Shown: one piece after another, positions 1-6,917 of the stretch
Layout of the letters: each line of letters starts with the position of its first letter
Numbering within the stretch: position 1 is the stretch's first letter
Source: Enterococcus mundtii
Lineage (GTDB): Bacteria; Bacillota; Bacilli; Lactobacillales; Enterococcaceae
Reading direction: 5' to 3'
DNA length: 64,000 bases
NCBI RefSeq assembly: GCF_003957375.1
Contig: NZ_CP025473.1
Location: forward strand, 1,017,501 to 1,081,500
Translations under genes and position numbers: made by a program
Notes under the pieces: generated by a model
The model's database searches: none
Told to the model about the DNA's origin: nothing
What the model saw: only the letters and a program-made list of their open reading frames with translations

Positions 1-662
1 ACGCTCTTGTTATGTGTTTCGGCAATCTCTTGCATTTCTGTGACGTCGAAGATTTTACCAGTGCCAAGAGGGCTATATGCTTCAAGGACCATCTCATGTT
101 TTTTCGCGTACTCAACTACAGGTGGTTGCAATTCGCCAGGAGCAAGAAATACTTGATTGACCATTGGCATGATTTTTGCTGTTTTTGCAAGTTCATCTAA
201 GTGATGCGGTAAGAAGTTGCTGACACCGATTGCTTTGATCTTTCCAGCTTCGTATAACTCTTCAAAAGCACGCCATGTTTCGGCATTCGCTTCTTGCCAA
301 TTTTCACGGAAAGAAACTGGATTTGGCCAATGGATCAAGAAAAGATCCACATAGTCTGTTTGTAATTTTTTTAAGGACTCTTCGAAAGAGGACATTGCTA
401 GGTCATAGCTATGGTTTTCGTTCCAAAGTTTAGTCGTTAAAAAAATCTCTTCTCTTGGAACACCACTTTCTTTGATTGCTTGTCCGACACTTTCTTCGTT
501 TTTGTACCCTTGAGCGGTATCAATATGACGATAACCAGCAGCTAATGCTTCTTTAACTGAGGAAACAGCAACGTTTCCGTCAGGGGTTTGCCAAGTACCG
601 AAACCGACAACAGGGATTTCATAGCCATTTGATAAACGGTAAGTAGATGTTAGTGAATTCAT
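1..662 (-). CDS. Aldo/keto reductase, C-terminus cut by window edge
   Basis: NADPH-dependent aldehyde/ketone reductase of the 2,5-diketo-D-gluconate reductase type, cytosolic. About 220 N-terminal residues are visible on the minus strand, starting at an ATG at 662 behind the ribosome site AAAGGAGCTGAAAG. Seen are the family motif HIDTAQGYKNE, carrying the catalytic Asp and Tyr, the active-site Lys in TTKLW and the His in FLIHWP. GVSNF follows, then VNQV and the substrate-loop region AYSPLG. The reading frame is open to position 1, so the C-terminal cofactor-binding part lies outside the window. A 15-bp palindrome sits in its promoter region. Physiological substrate cannot be told from sequence. 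Confidence 0.93.
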   Translation of the reverse strand, partial: MNSLTSTYRLSNGYEIPVVGFGTWQTPDGNVAVSSVKEALAAGYRHIDTAQGYKNEESVGQAIKESGVPREEIFLTTKLWNENHSYDLAMSSFEESLKKLQTDYVDLFLIHWPNPVSFRENWQEANAETWRAFEELYEAGKIKAIGVSNFLPHHLDELAKTAKIMPMVNQVFLAPGELQPPVVEYAKKHEMVLEAYSPLGTGKIFDVTEMQEIAETHNKS

Positions 663-685
663 ACTTTCAGCTCCTTTGATTTTAG

Positions 686-700
686 TACACTTTAAGTGTA
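686..700. promoter_or_regulatory. Palindromic operator-like site before the aldo/keto reductase
   Basis: TACACTTTAAGTGTA is a perfect 7-1-7 inverted repeat located 24 bases upstream of the reductase ATG, just before its ribosome site. On the minus strand it would overlap a TACACT -10-like hexamer. The position suits a repressor or MerR-type regulator, but no regulator gene is visible next to it. Function is inferred. Confidence 0.4.
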
Positions 701-821
701 GCTTATTTTCTAAAAAAAGAAATGTATTTTGTTTGTTATAAAATATTTTTTTGTTCGTTCCATTTTGTCGCTGGTATTTTTGTTTGGTTTTCCGTAAACT
801 AGAGCAGAAAGGAATGAAACG

Positions 822-1826
822 ATGGATATCTATTTAAAAAAAGCAATTTTGCATATTATTGATCGAGAAACAGGATCTCCTGTATTTTCACAACAGGAAC
901 TGGATCTTACGAAAGATTTTGTCAGGGAATTTCTACAAAAGAAAATCCAAAAAATCTCTTCTGCGCAAACCAAAACAGGGCAACTCACTGAAGAAAGCCT
1001 ATTTTCTCAAAACTTGAAACAGTGTCAAGAAAATTTTGTCGAAGAAAGTGAGCGTTTAGTCCAACGGTGGTTTGACATCTATGCAGAAAGTGAGGAAGCA
1101 CCTAGTGCAGATGTTTTCGTTGTCTTGTATGAAGTAGACACTGTGATGTATTTAGCTTTATTGAAAGTGAATTATCGTGATGCTTATACTCACTATGTGG
1201 AAGCAGATGAAGCTGGTATTGACAACCGTTTGATTTTGAACCGAGCAATCCTTGGCTCAAAATCTCAAAAAGCAGATGAAGCATTAGCAGTCAATCTGAC
1301 AGATCTGACGTATGAGTTGATTGAAAAACGCTATGAGTTCTCTGGTAAAAAAGAATGGTACTTTTCGGGTAAGGTGATCGAGAGTGTCCCGGCACCCTCT
1401 TTAGAAGACAATGTCAAAGTGATAAAAAAAGTGGCGAAACAGCTAGGCAAAAAGTTTGAAACAGAAGAGTTCGATATCATGGCGGACTTAAAAGAAGCTG
1501 TGTATGATACGATCGAAGAAAAAGGTCGGCTAGATCATGAAATGATCGCGGAGAAAGTATTCAAAGAAAATATCACTGCCAAGTTAGCATTCCAAGAAGA
1601 AGTCAAAGAACAAGGCTTTATTCCAGAAGCACCACCAGTGAGAGAAGTACAAGAAATCTCAGAGAAAAAATTTGGAAAACAAAAATTCCGTTTATCAAAT
1701 GGTATTGAATTGATTGTACCAGTAGACGTTTATCGTAACCCGGATCTGATTGAATTTGTTAATAATCCTGATGGTACGATCTCTGTTATGATCAAAAATG
1801 TTGATGAAGTATTGAATCGTTTATAA
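822..1826 (+). CDS. Nucleoid-associated protein (NdpA/YejK-like, PF04245 type)
   Basis: 334-residue acidic protein resembling the 37-kDa nucleoid-associated family (YejK/NdpA). The N-terminus MDIYLKKAILHIID and the centre, with KVNYRDAYTHYVE and NRAILGSKSQKADEALAVNL, follow the family pattern of a beta-rich N-terminal half and a charged helical middle (residues 195-260). The C-terminal part FRLSNGIELIVPVDVYRNPD is typical of the Firmicute branch. Family members bind DNA, but the physiological role in Firmicutes is not settled. Start is the ATG at 822 behind AGAAAGGAATG. It is transcribed alone, divergent from the aldo/keto reductase and closed by the hairpin at 1872-1920. Confidence 0.8.
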   Translation: MDIYLKKAILHIIDRETGSPVFSQQELDLTKDFVREFLQKKIQKISSAQTKTGQLTEESLFSQNLKQCQENFVEESERLVQRWFDIYAESEEAPSADVFVVLYEVDTVMYLALLKVNYRDAYTHYVEADEAGIDNRLILNRAILGSKSQKADEALAVNLTDLTYELIEKRYEFSGKKEWYFSGKVIESVPAPSLEDNVKVIKKVAKQLGKKFETEEFDIMADLKEAVYDTIEEKGRLDHEMIAEKVFKENITAKLAFQEEVKEQGFIPEAPPVREVQEISEKKFGKQKFRLSNGIELIVPVDVYRNPDLIEFVNNPDGTISVMIKNVDEVLNRL

Positions 1827-1871
1827 ACTTAGCTAGTAGAAGTTAGGACAGAAGTGTCTAGCTCCTAGAAA

Positions 1872-1920
1872 TAAGACATCCTCCACGAAAATCTTCAGAA
1901 CTTCGTAGAGGATGTCTTTA
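1872..1920 (+). terminator. Terminator after the nucleoid-associated protein gene
   Basis: AAGACATCCTCCACGAA pairs with TTCGTAGAGGATGTCTT around a short loop. The 5' flank TAGCTCCTAGAAATAAG is shared with other hairpins in the window, as set out in the findings. The convergent yxeA-like gene ends 58 bases further on. Confidence 0.75.
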
Positions 1921-1977
1921 ATGTAAGTGAGCTATTTCTAGACCACCATTTATTTGTTTTGAGTATAGAGTTGTCGA

Positions 1978-2337
1978 TCATTGATCTAATTGTTCTAAAG
2001 CTTTTTTAGGAACGTCAGGTGCTTTCACTTCTTCCCAACTGATCACGCCTTTACGTGGATTCACTAGTAGTTTCAAATAGGCATCCATCTTCAAAGGACG
2101 GTCTCGTGCTTCTCGTAAGGTGATGGCTTTTTCTTCGCCCTGTGTGTTATATGCATTTTGATCATATACATAAATTGAAATGTTCATGCCATCATCAGCT
2201 GATTCGACTTTTTTTTCTCCATTAGTGGTGATTTTCGTATAATAAGTTTCACCGCCATAAAAATAACCATAAGCGATAAAGCTTCCCCCTAGGAAAATTC
2301 CCAATACAATCAATAATGCTATCAATTTTTTTATCAT
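1978..2337 (-). CDS. YxeA family protein (DUF1093)
   Basis: Small exported protein of about 119 residues. An N-terminal Lys-rich stretch is followed by one hydrophobic segment (residues 4-24), acting as signal peptide or membrane anchor. The rest is a small domain with YYTKITTNG, YDQNAYN and a C-terminal KALEQLDQ, as in the YxeA family of Bacillus, Listeria and enterococci. Function is unknown; these genes often sit near antimicrobial-peptide transporters, which is not the case here. The ATG at 2337 is preferred over a GTG at 2346, because GAGGTGA lies at the right distance only for the ATG. It is monocistronic. Confidence 0.75.
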   Translation of the reverse strand: MIKKLIALLIVLGIFLGGSFIAYGYFYGGETYYTKITTNGEKKVESADDGMNISIYVYDQNAYNTQGEEKAITLREARDRPLKMDAYLKLLVNPRKGVISWEEVKAPDVPKKALEQLDQ

Positions 2338-2523
2338 TTTTATCACCTCGGATACTATTATTCAACAAAATCTGTTATTCGTCTATCGAAAGTCCAAAAT
2401 TTATCGTATTTATATATAATTATGGCATATTTAGTGTTTTTTGTATAAAATACTTAATTTTTCTGAGAGAGTTTTTTTAAAAGTTCATTTTACGATAATC
2501 GAATTTTAGGAAAGCTAGTTGCT

Positions 2524-2551
2524 TTGATTAAAAAAAAGCACATTATATAAT
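2524..2551 (+). promoter_or_regulatory. Sigma-A promoter of the glycosyltransferase gene
   Basis: TTGATT, a 16-base spacer and TATAAT (2546-2551), 32 bases before the start codon. Position and hexamers fit a housekeeping promoter. Confidence 0.55.
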
Positions 2552-2582
2552 AGATCATAATATTATGAAAGGTGGTATAAAA

Positions 2583-4466
2583 ATGGAACTGTATTATTTA
2601 GTTGGTTTGTTTGGCATAATTTTTGGGTTTTATGCTTTAGCAAAAAGAAACAATAAGATAAAATCATTATTTTCAAAATTAACGTTAGCATTCTTAATTG
2701 TATACTTGATCTGGCGACTTTTCTACACGATACCAAATGATGAAGTGATATCATTAAGTTTCGGTCTTATTTTATATGTGGCGGAATTTATTGGTTTATT
2801 TGTGTATGGTTTTTTTATTTACTTATTTTCTAATAAGTTATCGAAAGAGTCTATGATAGTTCATTACGATCAAGAGCCATTTCAACCAAGTATAGCAGCG
2901 TTTATTTGTACGTATAACGAAGATAATAAATTAGTGATTGCGACTGCTTTAGCTGTTAAAGCGTTACGTTATCCAAATAAGAAAATATATATTTGTGATG
3001 ATGGTCATCGTGAGGAATTGAAAGAACTTGCAGAAAAATACCATATTGGTTATCTGACAAGAGAAGGGAATGAGAATGCAAAGGCAGGAAATATCAACTA
3101 TGCACTTTCAAAAACAAGTAGCGACTTGATTTTGCTTTTAGATGCTGATTTCATCGTTAAAAAAAATATCATTTATGAGGCTATCGATTATTTTAGAAAT
3201 CCAAAAGTTGCGTTAATTCAATATCCTCAAACTTTTTATAATAAAGATCCTTTTCAATTATTGAGAAAATCATTTTACAATGAGCAGGAATTATTTATGC
3301 GCTTTTTAGAACCAGCCCTTTCACGTGAAAATGCATTGATCCATATCGGGACCAACGCTATCATTCGACGCAGTGCTTTAGAGGAGATAGGTGGCGTTCC
3401 AACAAAAAGCATCACTGAAGATATGGCAACAGGGATGTTATTGCAAAATGCTGGTTATGAAACGATTTTCATAAATAAAGCTTATGCTATGGGAATTACG
3501 CCATATACAGCTCGAGAGTTGTCCTCTCAAAGGACACGCTGGGCGCAAGGAACAAAACAAATATTTGACCATTTTAAACCACGTAAATTTAAAGGGTTAT
3601 CTCGTATGCAAAAATTGTGTTACTATAATTCTTATTTGTACTGGTTTACTTCATTTCAAAAAATCATTTTTTTATTAGCACCTACTCTTTTTATGGTCTT
3701 TGATATATTTATTGTTCGAAGCAACAACAATCAGTTATTATTATTCTTTTTACCACCGTTTGTCATGATTTCTCTTTCGTTTCGGTTGTACGTTCCTAAA
3801 ATTAGGAATCTTACTACTTCTCATATCTATGATTGTTTCGTCGCGCCGATTCATACTAGAGCATTGATTAAAGAGTTCTTTCATTCAGAAAAAAAATTCA
3901 AAGTGACAAAAAAGGAACTTGTTGACAGTCAGTCTTTTGATTGGCGAACAGTTTTTCCCCACATGTTATTATTTGGTTGGATCGCTTTCGCCTCTATTGT
4001 TGCATTGTACCGGCTTTATCTAGGTGAAGGGTATGAAACAGGCTATATTGTGACACTTCTATGGTCATTTTATAACCTTTATGGGTTATTCTATGCGATT
4101 TTAGTTGGTAAAAATCGAAAAATTGAAAGCGATAGTGAAGCATTGAGCATTGTAACAAAGAGAAAACTAAGTTATCTATCCCAATCATTTGAGATGTATC
4201 AAATGAGTTATAACGGATTTAGACTTCGTTCCCAAAAATTAGTTAATCATACTTTTATACCTGGGAAAGCTTATTTGTTTATGGATGAGAAAACTGGACT
4301 TAGAATCAATTCGATATGTAAGGAAAATCATGAGAGATATGTGACTTTTTCATTTAATAATTTAACACAATCTTCTGCAGAAGAATTTGCAAGTTACTAC
4401 AGTGATCAGTTGAATGCAGCAAAACAATTAGAGTTCGATATGGAAATTGATACTTTACAATTTTGA
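2583..4466 (+). CDS. Cellulose-synthase-like family 2 glycosyltransferase
   Basis: Integral membrane processive glycosyltransferase of 627 residues. Two or three TM segments lie in residues 1-85. The GT-A catalytic domain (about 100-330) shows FICTYNED, CDDGHREE (UDP-binding Asp), LLLDADF (DxD-type motif), TEDMATG (catalytic base region) and QRTRWAQGT, the Q(Q/R)xRW acceptor motif. A further block of TM segments (about 350-550) would form the glycan channel. The C-terminal 90 residues hold a PilZ-like trace, MSYNGFRL, without a clear RxxxR. Start at ATG 2583 behind AAAGGTGG; an upstream ATG at 2565 lacks a ribosome site. No bcsB, bcsZ or diguanylate cyclase gene is nearby, so the polymer is unknown. 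Confidence 0.85.
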   Translation: MELYYLVGLFGIIFGFYALAKRNNKIKSLFSKLTLAFLIVYLIWRLFYTIPNDEVISLSFGLILYVAEFIGLFVYGFFIYLFSNKLSKESMIVHYDQEPFQPSIAAFICTYNEDNKLVIATALAVKALRYPNKKIYICDDGHREELKELAEKYHIGYLTREGNENAKAGNINYALSKTSSDLILLLDADFIVKKNIIYEAIDYFRNPKVALIQYPQTFYNKDPFQLLRKSFYNEQELFMRFLEPALSRENALIHIGTNAIIRRSALEEIGGVPTKSITEDMATGMLLQNAGYETIFINKAYAMGITPYTARELSSQRTRWAQGTKQIFDHFKPRKFKGLSRMQKLCYYNSYLYWFTSFQKIIFLLAPTLFMVFDIFIVRSNNNQLLLFFLPPFVMISLSFRLYVPKIRNLTTSHIYDCFVAPIHTRALIKEFFHSEKKFKVTKKELVDSQSFDWRTVFPHMLLFGWIAFASIVALYRLYLGEGYETGYIVTLLWSFYNLYGLFYAILVGKNRKIESDSEALSIVTKRKLSYLSQSFEMYQMSYNGFRLRSQKLVNHTFIPGKAYLFMDEKTGLRINSICKENHERYVTFSFNNLTQSSAEEFASYYSDQLNAAKQLEFDMEIDTLQF

Positions 4467-4628
4467 GAGTATGACCGTTACTAAAGGAAAACAAACGCTG
4501 ATAATAATAAAATTAGCGAGATAACAGATGTTACTTCTGTTCCCGCTATATATTTGGTTTTGGAATATGCCCGAGGTCTAATGGTCCACTCGCTTTTTTT
4601 AGTGAAATAGTTTATCGAAACACTTTGA
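4467..4628 (+). terminator. Intergenic region with branched terminator-like hairpins
   Basis: Between the glycosyltransferase and the EF-Tu promoter. AGCGAG (4515-4520) can pair with CTCGCT (4589-4594), followed by TTTTTT. Inside, AACAGA (4523-4528) pairs with TCTGTT (4536-4541). This probably ends glycosyltransferase transcription. No gene is supported here. Confidence 0.4.
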
Positions 4629-4656
4629 TTGACTTTGACCATCTTTGACGTATAAT
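4629..4656 (+). promoter_or_regulatory. Promoter of the solitary EF-Tu gene
   Basis: TTGACT, 16 bases, TATAAT at 4651-4656. The 5' leader would be about 120 bases and holds the hairpin AACTTAC-AAAAA-GTAAGTT (4670-4688), followed by a T-rich run ending near 4702. That hairpin is a possible attenuator. Confidence 0.65.
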
Positions 4657-4783
4657 AGATTTTGTTCATAACTTACAAAAAGTAAGTTTGGTTGGTTTTT
4701 TTGCGTTCGCTTTGAAACAACCAGCTATGAACTATGAGCTGAAATCATTCAGTGCATAAGACTATTTAGGAGGTTTGTTAATT

Positions 4784-5971
4784 ATGGCAAAAGCACATTT
4801 TGATAGAAGTAAACCACATGTAAACATCGGTACCATTGGCCACGTCGATCATGGGAAGACCACATTGACTGCTGCAATCACGACAGTATTAGGGAAAAAA
4901 GGCTTAGCAAATCCTCAAGATTATGCAAGCATTGATGCAGCTCCAGAAGAACGTGAACGTGGGATCACTATCAACACAGCACACGTAGAATATGAAACGG
5001 ATAAACGTCACTATGCGCATATCGATGCACCAGGACATGCGGATTATGTGAAGAACATGATCACAGGTGCTGCTCAAATGGATGGTGCGATCTTAGTTGT
5101 TTCTGCGACAGACGGACCAATGCCTCAAACTCGCGAGCATATCCTTTTGTCACGTCAAGTTGGCGTAAAATATTTGATTGTATTTTTGAATAAAGTTGAT
5201 TTGGTCGATGATGAAGAATTAATCGATCTTGTAGAAATGGAAGTTCGTGAATTATTGAGTGAATATGGTTTCCCAGGAGATGACACACCTGTCATTAAAG
5301 GCTCTGCATTGAAAGCATTGCAAGGTGACCCTGAAGCAGAAGCTGCGATCAATGAATTGATGGAAACAGTGGATGACTATATCCCAACACCAGAACGTGA
5401 TACCGACAAACCATTGCTTTTACCAGTTGAAGATGTTTTCTCAATCACTGGTCGCGGAACCGTAGCATCTGGTCGGATCGACCGTGGAGCTGTTCGTGTC
5501 GGTGATGAAATCGAGATCATCGGAATCAAACCTGAAACGAAAAAAGCGGTTGTGACAGGGGTAGAGATGTTCCGTAAAACGTTAGATTATGGTGAAGCAG
5601 GAGATAACGTAGGAATCTTATTACGGGGTATCCAAAGAGAAGATATAGAACGTGGACAAGTAATTGCGAAACCTGGTTCAATCACACCACATACAAAATT
5701 CAAAGCGGAAGTCTATGTATTGACAAAAGAAGAAGGTGGACGTCATACACCGTTTTTCAATAATTATCGTCCACAATTTTATTTCCGCACAACAGATGTA
5801 ACAGGGACGATTGTGTTGCCGGAAGGAACAGAAATGGTTATGCCTGGAGACAACGTAACGATCGAAGTAGAGTTGATCCATCCAGTGGCGATCGAACAAG
5901 GAACGACTTTCTCCATTCGTGAAGGTGGTCGAACTGTTGGCTCAGGAATGGTAACAGAGATCGAAGCGTAA
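4784..5971 (+). CDS. tuf: Translation elongation factor Tu (stand-alone, tufB-like)
   Basis: GTPase that delivers aminoacyl-tRNA to the ribosome; cytosolic. Full length at 395 residues. G1 GHVDHGKT, the switch region around RGITIN, G3 DAPGH, G4 NKVD and G5 GSAL are all present, followed by the two beta-barrel domains, ending [11 protein letters not shown]. Start ATG 4784 lies behind TTAGGAGG. It stands alone, not in the usual rpsL-rpsG-fusA-tuf string. Several features resemble streptococcal EF-Tu by memory, for example [42 protein letters not shown] read in pieces. Enterococci of the faecium group are known to carry a second, transferred tuf copy (tufB), and this is most likely that gene. 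The first copy is outside the window. Confidence 0.93.
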   Translation: MAKAHFDRSKPHVNIGTIGHVDHGKTTLTAAITTVLGKKGLANPQDYASIDAAPEERERGITINTAHVEYETDKRHYAHIDAPGHADYVKNMITGAAQMDGAILVVSATDGPMPQTREHILLSRQVGVKYLIVFLNKVDLVDDEELIDLVEMEVRELLSEYGFPGDDTPVIKGSALKALQGDPEAEAAINELMETVDDYIPTPERDTDKPLLLPVEDVFSITGRGTVASGRIDRGAVRVGDEIEIIGIKPETKKAVVTGVEMFRKTLDYGEAGDNVGILLRGIQREDIERGQVIAKPGSITPHTKFKAEVYVLTKEEGGRHTPFFNNYRPQFYFRTTDVTGTIVLPEGTEMVMPGDNVTIEVELIHPVAIEQGTTFSIREGGRTVGSGMVTEIEA

Positions 5972-6112
5972 GTATTTTTATAAAAAAATAAAAATACTGA
6001 AGATAAGGTGTTTACTCGAATATCTTGTCCAACGATTGTAACGAAAAGTATCAAGCATCAATAAATAAGCGGGAAAACTCGAAAAATTTTTGGGTTTCTC
6101 GCTTATTTTTTT
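5971..6112 (+). terminator. Two tandem hairpins after EF-Tu
   Basis: First an A/T hairpin, AGTATTTTTA/TAAAAATACT (5971-5998). Then a strong one at 6063-6112, AAATAAGCGGGAAA against TTTCTCGCTTATT, followed by TTTTT. The second belongs to the dispersed AAATAAGCG hairpin group. Confidence 0.8.
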
Positions 6113-6285
6113 GAAGGGGACATCTTCGAATAATGTTTGTGCAATTCTAGTGGGCATAAGACGACTAGTATCATAGCTGCTTATTTGCATAGATTTTTCT
6201 TATTTTTAGCATGACCATAAATTTGTTATCATAAACTTATCTGTGTTTGTAAAAATCATGATAAAAAGTTAAAAGGGAGCATCTA

Positions 6286-6841
6286 ATGATTTTAGAAAAT
6301 AAGCAAGCAAAAAGCAAAGAATTTATATGATTCTGGAAGAATAGTTGAACTAGAATTTGGAACATTTAAGGGGTTATGCGAAATCCATGACTATTTATTT
6401 TCTGAAATCTATGATTTTGCTGGCGAAATCCGCTCGGTAAATATTGCAAAGGGAAATTTTCGTTTTGTGCTGGTGATATGTTTGGCCTTTTCTCTAAAAC
6501 ATATTGACCAAATACCACAGTCTACTTTTGATGAAATCATCAAAAAATATGTAGAGATGAATATCGCGCATCCTTTTCGTGAAGGTAACGGGAGAAGTAC
6601 TAGAATTTGGTTAGATTTTGTTTTGAAATCAGAGATATAGAAAGTGATTGACTGGAATTTGATTGATAAGTCTGATTATTTATCTGCAATGGAACGAAGG
6701 CCGATCAATGACTTAGAAATCAGCTATTTGATATCTAACACGTTGACTGATAAGATTTCCGATTGTGAACTTTATATGAAGGGAATCGATGTGAGTTATT
6801 TTTATGAAGGTTATTCTGAATATATCATTGATGACCTATAA
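6286..6841 (+). pseudogene. Fic family protein, decayed
   Basis: Remnant of a Fic-domain protein, an AMP-transferase family in which HxFx(D/E)GNGR is catalytic. The ATG at 6286 behind AAAGGGAG opens MILENK, but the frame is then lost through a short deletion and a stop at about 6328. The correct frame resumes as LYDSGRIVELEFGTF, GLCEIHDYLFSEIYDFAGEIR and NIAKGNFRF. The intact motif HPFREGNGRSTR lies near 6570-6605. An in-frame TAG at 6638 precedes the tail VIDWNLIDKSDYLSAMERRPI, which ends at 6841. Between NFRF and HIDQIPQSTFDEI several residues differ from what the family would have. With at least two disruptions it should make no full enzyme. No antitoxin partner was recognised. Confidence 0.8.
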
Positions 6842-6873
6842 CAGAAGAAAAAATGTTTATGAATAAACAAAGT

Positions 6874-6917
6874 ACGCCTGATTTTGACTGAAACAGCAAA
6901 ATCAGGCGTTTTTTTTA
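6874..6917 (+). terminator. Terminator between Fic remnant and mprF
   Basis: ACGCCTGATTTT pairs with AAAATCAGGCGT, followed by eight T on the plus strand. It overlaps the mprF stop codon and could also slow minus-strand transcription, though the T-run on that side is poor. Confidence 0.8.

Noticed and set aside
4467-4628. T-box or other riboswitch ahead of EF-Tu
   Set aside because: No T-box core (GGGTGGNACCGCG) or other aptamer signature is present, and the hairpins lie upstream of the EF-Tu promoter.
4481-4669. Minus-strand 62-codon frame before the EF-Tu gene
   Set aside because: It overlaps the promoter and terminator hairpins, starts without a ribosome site and has no recognisable content.
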